Numbered from the stretch's first letter, positions 34,828-44,563 are shown. The stretch: DNA of 64,000 nt from Arthrobacter sp. M2012083 (GCF_000281065.1 NZ_AKKK01000007.1:1-64000); one strand, 5' to 3'. Notes: a model not told the origin generated them from the letters alone. Numbers and translations are program-made.

Positions 34828-36548
34828 GCTGTGACCTGCTTTTCAGGAACGGGATCCGTGGCCGGCTGGGGTTCGCCCTTGGCCATGGCGGTCGCGGCCG
34901 CCATGCCGGCCTCAATGGTCTTGCTCAGTTCCTTGTTCTTGTGCCAGGGGGTGAGCCGGAGCAAGGTGGCCGGGGCAGCGCTGCTGCTGAGGATCCCGGA
35001 GAACTTTGGCAGGTCGGCGAAATCCTGCACACTGACCTTGGGCAGGCGTTCCTTCCGGTCGGAGCCTTGTTCCTTGCGTTGGTAGGTGCCGATCGCCTTG
35101 GACAGGCCTTCAGTCCAATCGGTTTCTTCGTTGCTGCCCACGAACCGGGTTCCGGACATTTGCCATAACGTCTGCATGCCTTTGGTGCCCCATTCGCCGC
35201 AGCCTTGGGACCAGCCCTGCAGGTAAAGGGTGAAGCAGAGGCCTCGGGAGCCGTAATGGCTGAAGTCCTGGGGCAGGGTAGGCCAGGGAACGATGTTGGC
35301 TACTTCGTCCAGCTCGCCGACCAGGGGGATGGTCAGCCGTGCTTCGCCGGGGGTTCCGCGGACGGCGGCGTTACAGATGGCTTTGATCATCGCGGTGAGA
35401 ACAGCACCGGCACCGCCGGGGCCACGCTCGGACAGCAGGATCATGGTCTGGCGGCCTTCCATGAACTTGGCTGCGTCGAAGTTCCTGATGCCCGGGGTGG
35501 GAGTGGTCCACGCCAGGATGGCGTCGTGCACCAGGTCGCGGCACATGCGTTGTGTGGTGGCCACCAAGGATCCGCGTGTACGGTCGGGCCACTTGTCGAA
35601 GCCCCTCATCTCCGCAGCGGGGCGGGGGTAGTGGTCGGCGAGGATGTTGCTGACTTTCTCGAACGATCCTTTGGAGATCCATTCATGGACATCTCCCAGG
35701 GCCTTCCCGGTCAGGGCTGCAGCCAGCAGAGTCCACGCCAGGCAGGATTCACCGGCGGGGCCGAACTGGGCGTCCTCGGCCGCTTCGCTCTCGGTACGTG
35801 GGTTGTTCTTCACAGAAGCTGTGATGATCCACGACGCCAGGCGCATGGCATCCTCGGTGCCTTTCACTTCCGACAGAGGGTTGAAAATGAAGTCCGGTTT
35901 GTCGGACTGCCGGTAGATCTTGCCGGTATCCCACAACCAGACCGTTCCCAGCTGGTGGCGGGCGGCGATGACCTGTGCAACGCCGTCAACCTTATTCGAG
36001 GTCATCAGTGCAGCGCCGGGAGCTGCTGCCAGACGAGGAACCACGAAGCAGGATGTCTTACCGGAGCCAGGGCCCATGATGCAGACACCCAGATCCCGCC
36101 AGCCCTGATAGAGAACGGCAGCTTTCCCGGCAGCAGTCTGGCCCAACACTTGGCCAGGAGGCAGGCCCACGGCTTTCGGGTGCAACTGTGCGGCATCCTT
36201 CTTCCGCTCTTTCTCCATCAGAGGGGCGAGCTTGGCGCCGGTTGCGAGTCGGCTGCCCAACTCACGTTGCGCTGCACTGCCCGTACCGCCACGGCCGGCG
36301 GACAGGAGCGCTACACCGAAGAGAGCCATGAGCGCCAGGACGATCGCAATCCATGTCGCAGCCCCGGGCCAGGCGAAGGTGCCTTCCTTGAAGCGCGCCA
36401 CCAACTCCGTGACGTTCGTCCACGGCATCCCCGTCGGGGTCAGGAACTCACCGAGGAAGGCCGCGACCCAAGCAATGGCCACCAGACCGGCAACGACGGC
36501 GGCGAGGCCCAGTTTCATCAGGGTGTCTGTTGAGGTTTGCTTGCTCAT
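34824..36548 (-). CDS. VirD4/TraG-like type IV coupling ATPase
   Basis: A 574-aa coupling protein that would pass relaxase-bound DNA to the transfer channel. It has two N-terminal helices (about residues 12-33 and 63-84), Walker A GPGSGKTS (159-166), a TSNKVDGVAQVIAARHQLG strand, Walker B-like IPLVGELDEVANI, and the TraG motif region FTLYLQGWSQ...WQMSGTRFVGS. ATG 36548 overlaps the VirB4 stop by 4 nt; the longer open frame to 36971 is an out-of-phase shadow of the ATPase gene. Rather short compared with Gram-negative VirD4. Confidence 0.9.
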   Translation of the reverse strand: MSKQTSTDTLMKLGLAAVVAGLVAIAWVAAFLGEFLTPTGMPWTNVTELVARFKEGTFAWPGAATWIAIVLALMALFGVALLSAGRGGTGSAAQRELGSRLATGAKLAPLMEKERKKDAAQLHPKAVGLPPGQVLGQTAAGKAAVLYQGWRDLGVCIMGPGSGKTSCFVVPRLAAAPGAALMTSNKVDGVAQVIAARHQLGTVWLWDTGKIYRQSDKPDFIFNPLSEVKGTEDAMRLASWIITASVKNNPRTESEAAEDAQFGPAGESCLAWTLLAAALTGKALGDVHEWISKGSFEKVSNILADHYPRPAAEMRGFDKWPDRTRGSLVATTQRMCRDLVHDAILAWTTPTPGIRNFDAAKFMEGRQTMILLSERGPGGAGAVLTAMIKAICNAAVRGTPGEARLTIPLVGELDEVANIVPWPTLPQDFSHYGSRGLCFTLYLQGWSQGCGEWGTKGMQTLWQMSGTRFVGSNEETDWTEGLSKAIGTYQRKEQGSDRKERLPKVSVQDFADLPKFSGILSSSAAPATLLRLTPWHKNKELSKTIEAGMAAATAMAKGEPQPATDPVPEKQVTA

Positions 36549-38185
36549 GCCCGGATGACCTCCATGGCGTCGTCGGTGCTGGATTCTTCGGTGAACGCAA
36601 TGGTGGAGGTGGACTTCATGGCCCCGTCCGTGTCGGTCAGTTCGACTTCCAAAGGGCTGCGGACGTGGATGGCTTCGAAAGGATCGTATTGGTCGATTTT
36701 GAACAGGCACGTGCCCTTGACCAATTTCGTGATGACCTCGGCCGTCCCGACGGGGAGGGTGAACATCTCTTCGCAGGCCAGCGCGTCCGCGCTCTTTTGC
36801 TGCTTGTACAAAAGCACTGTGCCGCATTCCTTGAGCATGGAGATCGCAGGACTGTCTGCCGGGATGTCGGAGATGTGGTGGAACGCGAACTGGCACGAGA
36901 GGGAAAGTGCGCGGGAGAGCTTGGTGTTGCGGCGGGTCACCGTGGCCACCGAGCCTTGGACGGTGTGCCAAGCCTCTTCAATCAGCAGAATCGTGGGGAC
37001 TGCTTCTTCCTGACGGTAGAGGGTGTTTGCCAGCCAGGTGTTGATGATCGTCATGACGATCGGCAGCGCCGGACCGTCCTCGGGCAGGAGCGAGACGTCA
37101 AAGACCGTCAGGCCGGCGTTGAGCTGAATGTCAGCGCTGGTTTCCCCGTCGATCAGGCCGGCGAGGTCATCTTCGATCATGCGTTCCAGCTCGAAGGCCG
37201 GGTCCTGGCCCCAGCCGCGCAGCTCTTCCACGGTCAGGTTCGTAGCCTTCGCGGCGGCCTCATTGGGCGCATAAAGGGCTCTGAGGACGTGCCCGATGTG
37301 CGCGACTTCCCCGGCCTTCTTCGCATCCGTCAACGCCTGTCGGTGTGCCATGCGGACTGCTTTGCCTTCCTTGGGCGTCATCGGCCGGCGGAGGGCTTCT
37401 TCCATCACGGCACGGACCAGCATCGACTGGCCGGCCGGGGTGCGGAACGCTTCGGCGCTGTCGTTGGTCTCTTCATTCAGTCGGGCAGCAATACGGGGAT
37501 CCAGGATGTTGATCCGGGATCCTCCCCCACCAATGCTGAACCGGACCGGAGCGACGCCGAGCCTCCGTGCCAGTGGTGTGTACTCGCCGCCGCCGACGTC
37601 CTTCTGGTACTTCTTATCGATCACCACGACGCGGCGGCCGAGGATCAGCTGACGGAGCACGCCCCAGGTTTTCATGGCCGAGGACTTCCCCTGCCCGAGG
37701 TCACCGATGTAGCAGACGTTCGGGGATTCGAGGGTGTCACCGTAAGCGGTGAACGGGTCGTGGACGACCATCCACCCGGACCCGGCATCGACGCCGAACA
37801 CCAGCCCGCGGTGCGACGTCGGCGGGGACGCAATCGCCATATGCGAGAACTCCATCTGCCGGGTCGAAGACGCCACACCTGGTGCGGCCGGGTCGTAGAA
37901 CCCCAGCTTCGACGCGAACGCCCACTTGCGATCGTGATGCCAGCGTGTTGTGGCGTTCGCTTTGGCCTCGGCCAGCTCACGCTCTTTGGCTTCCTTCTTT
38001 TCGGCCTTCTGCACAGCCTTCTTTGTCAGCGGCTTCCTGCGGCTCAATCCTTCGGCCGTGGTGTCGGCTGCTGCTGCTTCGAGTTCCAGCTTCCCGGCGC
38101 GGGCCTGTGCCCTGATGGTCCGCTTGGATTTGCTGGCGGCAGCCCACGGCAGGCTCAAACGCTTGGTCTCGTTCGTGGTGCTCAT
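36545..38185 (-). CDS. VirB4/TraC-like conjugation ATPase
   Basis: A 546-aa ATPase with a basic, coiled N-terminus (KKAVQKAEKKEAKERELAEAK), VFGVDAGSGWMVVHDPF, Walker A GDLGQGKSSAMKT (161-173), Walker B TILLIEEAWHT, and the AAA-type RRNTKLSRALSLSCQFAFH arginine/sensor region. ATG 38185 is preferred: GAGGGGA stands upstream and it overlaps the SCO6880 stop by 4 nt. It should power assembly of the transfer machine. It is shorter than classical VirB4 because part of the N-terminal domain lies in the preceding SCO6880-type protein in this system class (inference). Confidence 0.88.
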   Translation of the reverse strand: MSTTNETKRLSLPWAAASKSKRTIRAQARAGKLELEAAAADTTAEGLSRRKPLTKKAVQKAEKKEAKERELAEAKANATTRWHHDRKWAFASKLGFYDPAAPGVASSTRQMEFSHMAIASPPTSHRGLVFGVDAGSGWMVVHDPFTAYGDTLESPNVCYIGDLGQGKSSAMKTWGVLRQLILGRRVVVIDKKYQKDVGGGEYTPLARRLGVAPVRFSIGGGGSRINILDPRIAARLNEETNDSAEAFRTPAGQSMLVRAVMEEALRRPMTPKEGKAVRMAHRQALTDAKKAGEVAHIGHVLRALYAPNEAAAKATNLTVEELRGWGQDPAFELERMIEDDLAGLIDGETSADIQLNAGLTVFDVSLLPEDGPALPIVMTIINTWLANTLYRQEEAVPTILLIEEAWHTVQGSVATVTRRNTKLSRALSLSCQFAFHHISDIPADSPAISMLKECGTVLLYKQQKSADALACEEMFTLPVGTAEVITKLVKGTCLFKIDQYDPFEAIHVRSPLEVELTDTDGAMKSTSTIAFTEESSTDDAMEVIRA

Positions 38186-39744
38186 CGGATTCCCCTCGTG
38201 AACGGCATGGTGGTGATCAGGGCAAGGTCGTTGCGGTGATCCAACCAATCAATGAACTCGATACCGGCATCGGAAGCTGCTGCCTCAACAATGTCGGTGG
38301 TGGACAGGATCTCGTTCGCGTCCTCCACCGCGAAAGAGATATACAGCCCGTAGGCCGCGCCGTGGTGGCCGGAGCCAGGCTTCAGATCCAGGAGGCGCTG
38401 GGTGGAGGCACCCATCAACACTTCTTCGGTGCCATCGGTGACGACACCGGACTTGGCCACCTCGTTGCTTGTGGCCCGGTCCATCGCTGCATCGGAGCGG
38501 GCCTTCGACCGGGCGCTGCGGGCATCTTCAAGCTCCATGACCATTGACACCGAGTGCACCACGGCTGGCTGGATGCCGCTGATGATCGCTTCCAACGCCT
38601 CAACCGGGATCGGTGCGGGACTGAACGCCGAGGCCGGGACATAGCCGGTGCGGATGTGCCAGTGGTCATTGACTACCAGGGAGACGGGAGAGGCTGCGCC
38701 GTCCAGGTGCTGCCAGCAGTCCATCAGGTTGGCGCCGTCGTAGTCGTCGATATCGAAGTCCGGGTCCTGCAGGTGACGCAGCAGAGCGGCCATGGCCTGG
38801 GGGCCAAGGGGCCGGGAGTTCGTGATGGAGCCCATCATGGACGCTTGGGCCATGACGGAGCGGATTTCCTGATAAATCGCCTGACCAATCCCTTCGTCCC
38901 CTGACCCGTAGGCTTCCGCACGCCGGTACAGGGCAGCGGAGCCGGGGATCCGGAACGTCTCATAGGTGCGGTGCTGTTCGGAGCGTGAACGGGTCGTCTC
39001 GCACAGGTCACCGTAGGACTCCAACAGGATCCGCGGAACGTTCTGCGCGACACGCTTTTTGACCCACAGCAGATGGTCTGCCGAGTCCATCGGCACCGCC
39101 CGGGCCAACGTCTGGATATGGGTGATGAGGGATTGGCGGCGAGCCAGCCGGGCGAGGTACTGGCCACGGGCAATATGTCCTGATTCCTTCCGGTATTCCT
39201 CCCGGATTCCGGAGGACGAGCCCATGACCTCCATCGTTGCCGTGTAGTAGGACTTCTTGATCTTGCCCTGGTGCCGGAAGATGACCAACGGCCCTTCCGG
39301 GGTTTCGATGGTGAAGTGGCGGACAGTGCCAACCATCAGCGGCGCGTTGTCCTTGTGCCGGATGGGCACCTCGATCATGCCGCTCTCGTCGGCGCGGTCA
39401 CGGTCCTTCTTCCCGGCCTTGATCATCCGCGTCTGCGGGCGGTCCTTGACCGGAACGTAGACCAAGGACTTGTTCTTGGCGCGGACCCTCTTGTGCCGGA
39501 CCTCGACGAAGAGAGCACCAAGAGAGCGGTGACCGGAGAACTTGTTGGGCGTGGTCAGGATGACCCCGGCCAGAACCAGCACCGAGGCGAGGATCAGTGC
39601 CACGACGCTGCTGCCGCCGACCAGGAGGACCAGCAGCGCGGTACCGATGGCGGCGGACAGGCCGATCCATTCCGGTGCCGTGCGGTTTCCCCCGAACAGG
39701 CCACGGCTCTGGACCTCACCGCCGACAACAACCATTCTTCCCAT
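38182..39744 (-). CDS. SCO6880-family conjugation membrane protein
   Basis: A 520-aa protein with two adjacent N-terminal helices (about 25-63: GLSAAIGTALLVLLVGGSSV, LILASVLVLAGVILTT) and a long soluble remainder including FRHQGKIKKSYYTATMEVMG, ARRQSLITHIQTLARAVP, ESYGDLCETTRSRSEQHRTY and YRRAEAYGSGDEG. This matches the SCO6880 family of actinobacterial type IV secretion, which combines a PrgI-like membrane pair with a VirB4 N-terminal-like domain. It is encoded directly upstream of the ATPase, as expected. Confidence 0.88.
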   Translation of the reverse strand: MGRMVVVGGEVQSRGLFGGNRTAPEWIGLSAAIGTALLVLLVGGSSVVALILASVLVLAGVILTTPNKFSGHRSLGALFVEVRHKRVRAKNKSLVYVPVKDRPQTRMIKAGKKDRDRADESGMIEVPIRHKDNAPLMVGTVRHFTIETPEGPLVIFRHQGKIKKSYYTATMEVMGSSSGIREEYRKESGHIARGQYLARLARRQSLITHIQTLARAVPMDSADHLLWVKKRVAQNVPRILLESYGDLCETTRSRSEQHRTYETFRIPGSAALYRRAEAYGSGDEGIGQAIYQEIRSVMAQASMMGSITNSRPLGPQAMAALLRHLQDPDFDIDDYDGANLMDCWQHLDGAASPVSLVVNDHWHIRTGYVPASAFSPAPIPVEALEAIISGIQPAVVHSVSMVMELEDARSARSKARSDAAMDRATSNEVAKSGVVTDGTEEVLMGASTQRLLDLKPGSGHHGAAYGLYISFAVEDANEILSTTDIVEAAASDAGIEFIDWLDHRNDLALITTMPFTRGIR

Positions 39745-39771
39745 GACTACCTACTCCTTGCCGTACTTCTC

Positions 39772-41682
39772 TTACCGGCCACTGATGTGGTCGGTATCCG
39801 GTGCCATCGAACGGGCAGAGCGCTGGCCGCGCATGGAGGCCTGACGTGCAGCTTCCCGGCCCGCGAGCAGGAACGCCGTCGCGCCGCCGGCTGCGACCTT
39901 CACCGATCCCCGCCCCACTGCCCCGGCACCGGTCTTCAAAGCCTGTGCTGCTTTGGCGCCGCCGGTTCCGGCGCGATCGGCTTTCTGCAGCTCCCCGATC
40001 GTGCGAGTTTCCGGCTGTCCCTGTCCTTGGGCCTGACTGCCTTGGCGGTCCTGTCCGGAGAGAGAATCCTGTTCGTTGGGAACCCTGGAAGCTGCGCTGC
40101 GGCGGCCGGAGATACCGGGACCACTCGATCCAAGTCCTGAGCTGCCCTGGCCCTCTGATTGCGCTGTCATCGAAGAGGGGCCGTTCGTGGCAGGAGCACC
40201 GCCGTTAGGACGCCCGCTCCGCCCGCCGGTGGTGCCGGACTGAACCTGCGCGGTCCGTTTCTGTCGGATGGCCGAGGAGATTGCCGCGCCCGCCCCGGCG
40301 ACTATGGCTGGTCCGGCGATGGACTGACGGCCCTCACCAAGGCTGCTTGAGGAGGACGGCAGGATCGGGATGTACTTGTAAAGCATCGGCAGAGCGAAAG
40401 CCAGAACACACATCGCGGCCGCGGCCAGGAACACTGACGTCGCGTTCACCATGCCATCGTCTACGCCCTCGCCGACGAACGCCGGACGCGAGGCGATGTA
40501 GCTGAACACTGCACCCATGAGCAGGAGCAGCAGCGGTTTCGACAGGGAGATCCCGAGCCACAGCGCGCCGACCTTGCCCACGCGTTCGCGGTACTTCGGG
40601 TGGATCAAGAAGCCGACCATGATCGCGATGCCCAGCCCAAGCAGGTACAGGGCGAGCGGCTGCAAGGCGAGCAACCCGAGCATGGCCCAGGCAGCAATGA
40701 ACAACAACCCAAACAGCAGCACCGCAGCCAGGGGCCCGAACGCGCCGCTGGATTCATAGGAAGCGAACCGGGAAATAGCGACCCCGAAGTCCGTGACCCG
40801 GCTGGAAGTCCAGAACGTGATCCCTTCAGTGACACCGCTCATCCAACCGTTGATCACATAACCGATAGGAGGACCGAACAGCACCAAGACCATGGACAAC
40901 GGCCCGTACCAAAGCAGCGACGTCCGCGCAGAATCCATATCGATCTCTTCGTTCGCGACGTCTTTCCAGAGCTTGAAATACACCAACCCCATGACCAGGA
41001 TCCCGATCCCCGCGAACACCGCCCACGTGGCACGGAAGCCATCATCAACCTCGAACACTGAGACCTTCAACAGGTTGTTCAGCACCTCGTTGGTGGACTT
41101 CACACCCTCGGCCTTGACCGTGTTCGCGAACTTCTCAAACCCGTCCTTCGCGTTAGCGATGAACGCCACGGTATCGACCGTGCCCAGGACGACCTGGCCG
41201 CCCGGCATCGCCGAGATGACCGTCCGCATCACAACGCCAGCAACGGGAGCGAATTCATTAAACACGGACCCCTGGGCGCACCACGCCGTGGCTGATGCAG
41301 GCGCCCCAGCTCCCGACAGCGCAGCGCAGAACGGAACCGTGTTACTGCCGTCGTAATCCAAGGACTTCTCGGGCGTGGTCAAGAATGTGCCGAACGCATT
41401 GGCCGCAACGTTTTCACAGTTACTCCCACCCATGGCTCCGAAAAACAGCATGTCCGCGCAGGCTGACTTGCCCAGTTCCTGATTCAGACGGTCTTTGATC
41501 TTCGCTCTCTGATCCTCCGGCAGGCCTGCGAGGCGCTTGAGTTGGTCCGCGTTCAATTTCTCTGACTTGCTCACTTCGTCCGCTGCCTGTGCAGGACCGG
41601 CGGCGATTACCCCGAAGCCGAGAAACAACGCTAACAAGACTGCGACCAGGCGGATCGTCCTGCTAGCGCTTAGCGTTTGCAT
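39772..41682 (-). CDS. TrbL/VirB6-like polytopic conjugation protein
   Basis: A 636-aa protein. A signal peptide (TIRLVAVLLALFLGFGVIAAGPAQA) precedes an external domain with several cysteines (SACADMLFFGAMGGSNCEN). About six to seven helices follow (TWAVFAGIGILVMGLVYFK, PLSMVLVLFGPPIGYVI, AAVLLFGLLFIAAWAMLGLL), then a disordered tail rich in Gly/Ser/Gln after about residue 440. The tail contains IGELQKADRAG and ends DTDHISGR. It probably forms the membrane channel of the transfer system. ATG 41682 is used because upstream residues of the longer frame break the signal peptide. It overlaps the previous gene by 20 nt. Confidence 0.82.
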   Translation of the reverse strand: MQTLSASRTIRLVAVLLALFLGFGVIAAGPAQAADEVSKSEKLNADQLKRLAGLPEDQRAKIKDRLNQELGKSACADMLFFGAMGGSNCENVAANAFGTFLTTPEKSLDYDGSNTVPFCAALSGAGAPASATAWCAQGSVFNEFAPVAGVVMRTVISAMPGGQVVLGTVDTVAFIANAKDGFEKFANTVKAEGVKSTNEVLNNLLKVSVFEVDDGFRATWAVFAGIGILVMGLVYFKLWKDVANEEIDMDSARTSLLWYGPLSMVLVLFGPPIGYVINGWMSGVTEGITFWTSSRVTDFGVAISRFASYESSGAFGPLAAVLLFGLLFIAAWAMLGLLALQPLALYLLGLGIAIMVGFLIHPKYRERVGKVGALWLGISLSKPLLLLLMGAVFSYIASRPAFVGEGVDDGMVNATSVFLAAAAMCVLAFALPMLYKYIPILPSSSSSLGEGRQSIAGPAIVAGAGAAISSAIRQKRTAQVQSGTTGGRSGRPNGGAPATNGPSSMTAQSEGQGSSGLGSSGPGISGRRSAASRVPNEQDSLSGQDRQGSQAQGQGQPETRTIGELQKADRAGTGGAKAAQALKTGAGAVGRGSVKVAAGGATAFLLAGREAARQASMRGQRSARSMAPDTDHISGR

Positions 41683-42445
41683 ACTCAGCCCACCCCTCAC
41701 GGCTGATGTCCTTGAAGAAGGCATTGACCAGATCGTCCCGCAGAACCGGTGTGACCTCGTCATCCATTTCGGTGCCCACGCTCATCGGCCCACCGTCTTT
41801 GACTCGTCCGCCGAAATCCTGGCCGTTGGCCACAATTGCGGCGTCGGAAATCTTCCAGTCCCCGTCCCACACGAGCTCAAACGTGACAGTCTGGAAGAAG
41901 GCTGCAGGGGCTTTGCTGACTCTGGCCGCAATTGCTCCAGTGAACACTTGGACAACGGATCTCTTCTTCTCATCGCAGCTGACAACGCGGTACAAGCCAC
42001 CAGAGGCTACATCTGAGCGTGTAAACCAACCACCGTCAAAAGGCCCGTTGGGCAGATCCTTGGCGGTGGTTAGCAGATCCCCTTTGTAGCTGACTCTCTC
42101 CACCCAAGGGCCCTGCTTGCCTACCTCAGTGAGGGTCTTCTTTTGCTGCGCCCAGGTTGCAACGTTTACGTCCTCGATGAGGTGGGTGTAGTTGGCGGCT
42201 GCTTGGGCGGCTGAGTCGCAGCTGCCGTTGTAGCCGGTGATGGTCTTGCCGTCGCTGGCGGTTCTGGTCCCGCCTTCGCCGATCTTGATCCCGGAAACAG
42301 GGAACCCGAACTTCCCGGATGCCTGCAGGGAGCTGGGATCATCCGGTTTGGCCGCCGGTACTGGCGGGTTCAGCAGGACGACGGCAACAGCGATAACCAG
42401 GATCACTGCCCCCAAAGCTGTGAGGAGTTTCCAGTGTTTCCGCAT
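41663..42445 (-). CDS. Single-pass membrane protein of the conjugation operon
   Basis: A 260-aa protein with an N-terminal anchor (LLTALGAVILVIAVAVVLL) and an external domain. That domain contains two cysteines (GYNGSCDS, VVSCDEKK) that may pair, and alternating strands WFTRSDVASGGLYRVVSCDE, FFQTVTFELVWDGDWKISDA. The last part resembles the small alpha+beta (NTF2/VirB8-like) domains of other Gram-positive transfer systems, but this is only a topology-based guess. It lies between the channel protein gene and a small membrane-protein gene. Confidence 0.75.
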   Translation of the reverse strand: MRKHWKLLTALGAVILVIAVAVVLLNPPVPAAKPDDPSSLQASGKFGFPVSGIKIGEGGTRTASDGKTITGYNGSCDSAAQAAANYTHLIEDVNVATWAQQKKTLTEVGKQGPWVERVSYKGDLLTTAKDLPNGPFDGGWFTRSDVASGGLYRVVSCDEKKRSVVQVFTGAIAARVSKAPAAFFQTVTFELVWDGDWKISDAAIVANGQDFGGRVKDGGPMSVGTEMDDEVTPVLRDDLVNAFFKDISREGWAEYANAKR

Positions 42446-42448
42446 GGG

Positions 42449-42793
42449 CTAGGCTCCTGCTGCGGTGGCAAGTGCCAGGATGCCGCCGAGGATCACACTG
42501 GCGCCAGCTGCGGCACCGAAGGCCATGCCGGTCTTCTTGGCCCCTGCTGCGCCTTCTTCGATATCGTCCGAGTGGCCGCGGTTGCGGGCGATGCCCCATT
42601 TCATGAGGTTCCAGATGAAATATCCTGCCAGGATGAGCAGGGCAAGAGCCCAGAGGCCGCCGAGAATCAGTTGGACAGCTCCTTCGAACTTCACGCCGAA
42701 AACGCTGATGCTGGGTGTTACGCCGTCAAGGGGGTTGTCGATGGTGGGCACTGCGGTCCGGATAATGATTCCGTTGCTGATGGTGCTGAACAT
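42449..42793 (-). CDS. Small two-helix conjugation membrane protein
   Basis: A 114-aa protein started at ATG 42793 (AAGGAA upstream); the longer frame overlaps the ATPase gene. It has two hydrophobic segments, LILGGLWALALLILAGYFIW (about 46-65) and FGAAAGASVILGGILALATA at the end, separated by a charged loop (RNRGHSDDIEEGAAGAKK). The size and layout resemble VirB2/TrbC-type pilin or VirB3-like components, but sequence alone does not decide. Stop is 3 nt from the next start. Confidence 0.72.
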   Translation of the reverse strand: MFSTISNGIIIRTAVPTIDNPLDGVTPSISVFGVKFEGAVQLILGGLWALALLILAGYFIWNLMKWGIARNRGHSDDIEEGAAGAKKTGMAFGAAAGASVILGGILALATAAGA

Positions 42794-42806
42794 GATTCTT
42801 GATTCC

Positions 42807-43988
42807 TTATCGGTTGGTGGTTTTGGTGGACGTGGCGCGGTCAACGGCCAGGAGGCCTTCAGCGATTTCCGCTGAGGCCCGTTCGAAGGCGCGGCGGGCC
42901 GGGTCACCGACGAGCTGCCAGTCGATGATGGAGCCGGTATCCAGTGCACCGTCATACGGGATGTCGATCAGGACCCGCACCGCGGAGGCAAGGTTCTCGC
43001 GTAGCTCAGCCTGCTCGGCTGCGGAGACCTTCGCCCCGCCGCCCTGGGTGACCAGGACGACGGCGTTGCTCACCAGCTCCTTGTAGTGAGGGTTGCCGGT
43101 GCGCTCGGACATGGATTCGAGCTGCTCGATCATCCGTAGGGCCGAGACGACGGCGTTGCGTTTCAACGTCGTGGGGATCACCAGCTGGTCGGTGACCTCG
43201 ATCGAGGCGAGCCAGTTCGCTGAGCGGGTGTTGTTCCCGGTGTCCACGATGATGGTGTCGTAGAAGCGGCTGACCACGGTGTGGATGCGGTTGAACTCAT
43301 CGGCACCAATGGACTTCATCCGGTCCGCGTCCTCGTCAGCGACCAGGACGGAGAACTGGTTATTGCCTTGGTGGCGGGTGTAGTAGGACAGTTCACCTTT
43401 ACGGGCGGTGACGGTCTCGAAGGACTCCAAAACGTTCAACAGATCCCAGACGGTCCGGGTGGAGTCGTTCGCGTTGGTCCGGACGCCGGCGGTGCCCATC
43501 ATCTCGTTGTTGTCCCACACCAGCGTCTGCTGGCCGGAGTGGATCCCGAACGTGGAGCCCAGCCCGACGCTGCACATCGTCTTGCCCACCCCGCCCAGGG
43601 GCTGGGCGACCATGATCTGCATCGGACGGGAGTACACCCGCTGGATCGCGGACAGATCCGCCCGGCGTGCCAGCTCGGCTGCGCCTACCTTGGGGCTGAT
43701 CAGACCGAAGCTGACCGCGCGCAGGAATGCCTGCCAGCCGGTGGCCGGCGGCAGCTGGTCGTTCACGTTCTCCTTACGAAGCACGGCCGCGCTGCGGCGG
43801 CCACTGACCAAAGGTGCTTCGCGGTGGTCCACCACCGTCTCAGTTTTCGTCTCGGCCGCTGCCGGTTCGGCATCCGGTACTGCGTGGATGATCGTGGCCG
43901 GCTCAGTTGCGGTTTCTTCGGGTTCGGTGTCGGTCAGGCTGATGGGTCCGCGGTTCTTCCGTTCGCTCCCTTGCCAGTTCGTGCTCAT
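42807..43988 (-). CDS. MinD/ParA-like ATPase of the conjugation operon
   Basis: A 393-aa protein with a ~70-residue acidic disordered N-terminus, then a linker (LISPKVGAAELARRADLSAI) and a deviant-Walker ATPase domain: MVAQPLGGVGKTMCSVGLG (about 125-143), TLVWDNNEMMGTAG, TIIVDTGNNTRSANWL and VTDQLVIPTTLKRNAVVSAL. This differs from the partition ParA at 53435. Similar ATPases occur in actinobacterial transfer operons, possibly placing the machine at the cell pole. Function is inferred from position only. Confidence 0.85.
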   Translation of the reverse strand: MSTNWQGSERKNRGPISLTDTEPEETATEPATIIHAVPDAEPAAAETKTETVVDHREAPLVSGRRSAAVLRKENVNDQLPPATGWQAFLRAVSFGLISPKVGAAELARRADLSAIQRVYSRPMQIMVAQPLGGVGKTMCSVGLGSTFGIHSGQQTLVWDNNEMMGTAGVRTNANDSTRTVWDLLNVLESFETVTARKGELSYYTRHQGNNQFSVLVADEDADRMKSIGADEFNRIHTVVSRFYDTIIVDTGNNTRSANWLASIEVTDQLVIPTTLKRNAVVSALRMIEQLESMSERTGNPHYKELVSNAVVLVTQGGGAKVSAAEQAELRENLASAVRVLIDIPYDGALDTGSIIDWQLVGDPARRAFERASAEIAEGLLAVDRATSTKTTNR

Positions 43989-44029
43989 CGGACGGTTCCT
44001 CTCGCTCGTTTCAGGTTCTGTCTAAAGGT

Positions 44030-44563
44030 TCATGACGTCGGGTCTTGCGGGGAGATGGCTGTTACCAGCCAGGGCTGCTGCTGTCCGGAACGGTGGAGCA
44101 GCATCTTCCAGCGGCCCGCATCGGTGGAGAACATCGCGGTGACCGTCATCGGGTTGCCGACGTCCCTGCTGATCGCAGGTCCGTCCGTGACTTTGCGGAT
44201 GGGCACCCGTGCCGGGTCGATGTACTTCGCGTCCTCGGCGTATTCCGGTGCAAGATGCGGGGCGAGGTCAGCGAACCAGGTTGTTTCCGGAACGTCGGGA
44301 CGGGCGAACAGGCCCATGACCTTGGCCGCGGTGTCCTTGACCGAGTTCTCCGATGCCGCGTCCCACGTCACCTCAGGAACGCCATAGTGCTCATCGGCCC
44401 CGTGATCGTGGCCGTCTTCGGCATGCTGGCTCTCCTGGCCGGCCTGTCCGGTGTTCACCATGGGGGTGGAATCGGGTGCTGGTTCGGTGCCCGCGTTTCC
44501 GGCGCAGGCACTCAAGGAGAGCGCGGCGGCCAGAGCGACTGTGAGTGCGACGTGCTTGTGCAT
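44030..44563 (-). CDS. Histidine-rich lipoprotein of the conjugation operon
   Basis: A 177-aa lipoprotein with a clear signal and lipobox (ALSLSACAGN). A low-complexity His/Asp/Glu stretch follows (SQHAEDGHDHGADEHYG, about residues 44-60), then a folded region ending FSTDAGRWKMLLHRSGQQQPWLVTAI that resembles the small alpha+beta domain of transfer lipoproteins. Its start shares one base with the stop of the upstream cell-wall hydrolase. The His stretch could bind metal. Confidence 0.8.
   Translation of the reverse strand: MHKHVALTVALAAALSLSACAGNAGTEPAPDSTPMVNTGQAGQESQHAEDGHDHGADEHYGVPEVTWDAASENSVKDTAAKVMGLFARPDVPETTWFADLAPHLAPEYAEDAKYIDPARVPIRKVTDGPAISRDVGNPMTVTAMFSTDAGRWKMLLHRSGQQQPWLVTAISPQDPTS

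Noticed and set aside
35205..36533. A 442-codon rightward open frame opposite the coupling-protein gene
   Set aside because: Shadow of the TraG/VirD4-like gene on the other strand; no family motif and no ribosome site.
36530..38239. A 569-codon rightward open frame opposite the VirB4-like gene
   Set aside because: It is antisense to a well-supported ATPase gene with clear motifs; its composition (His/Arg/Gly-rich) is that of a GC-rich shadow frame.
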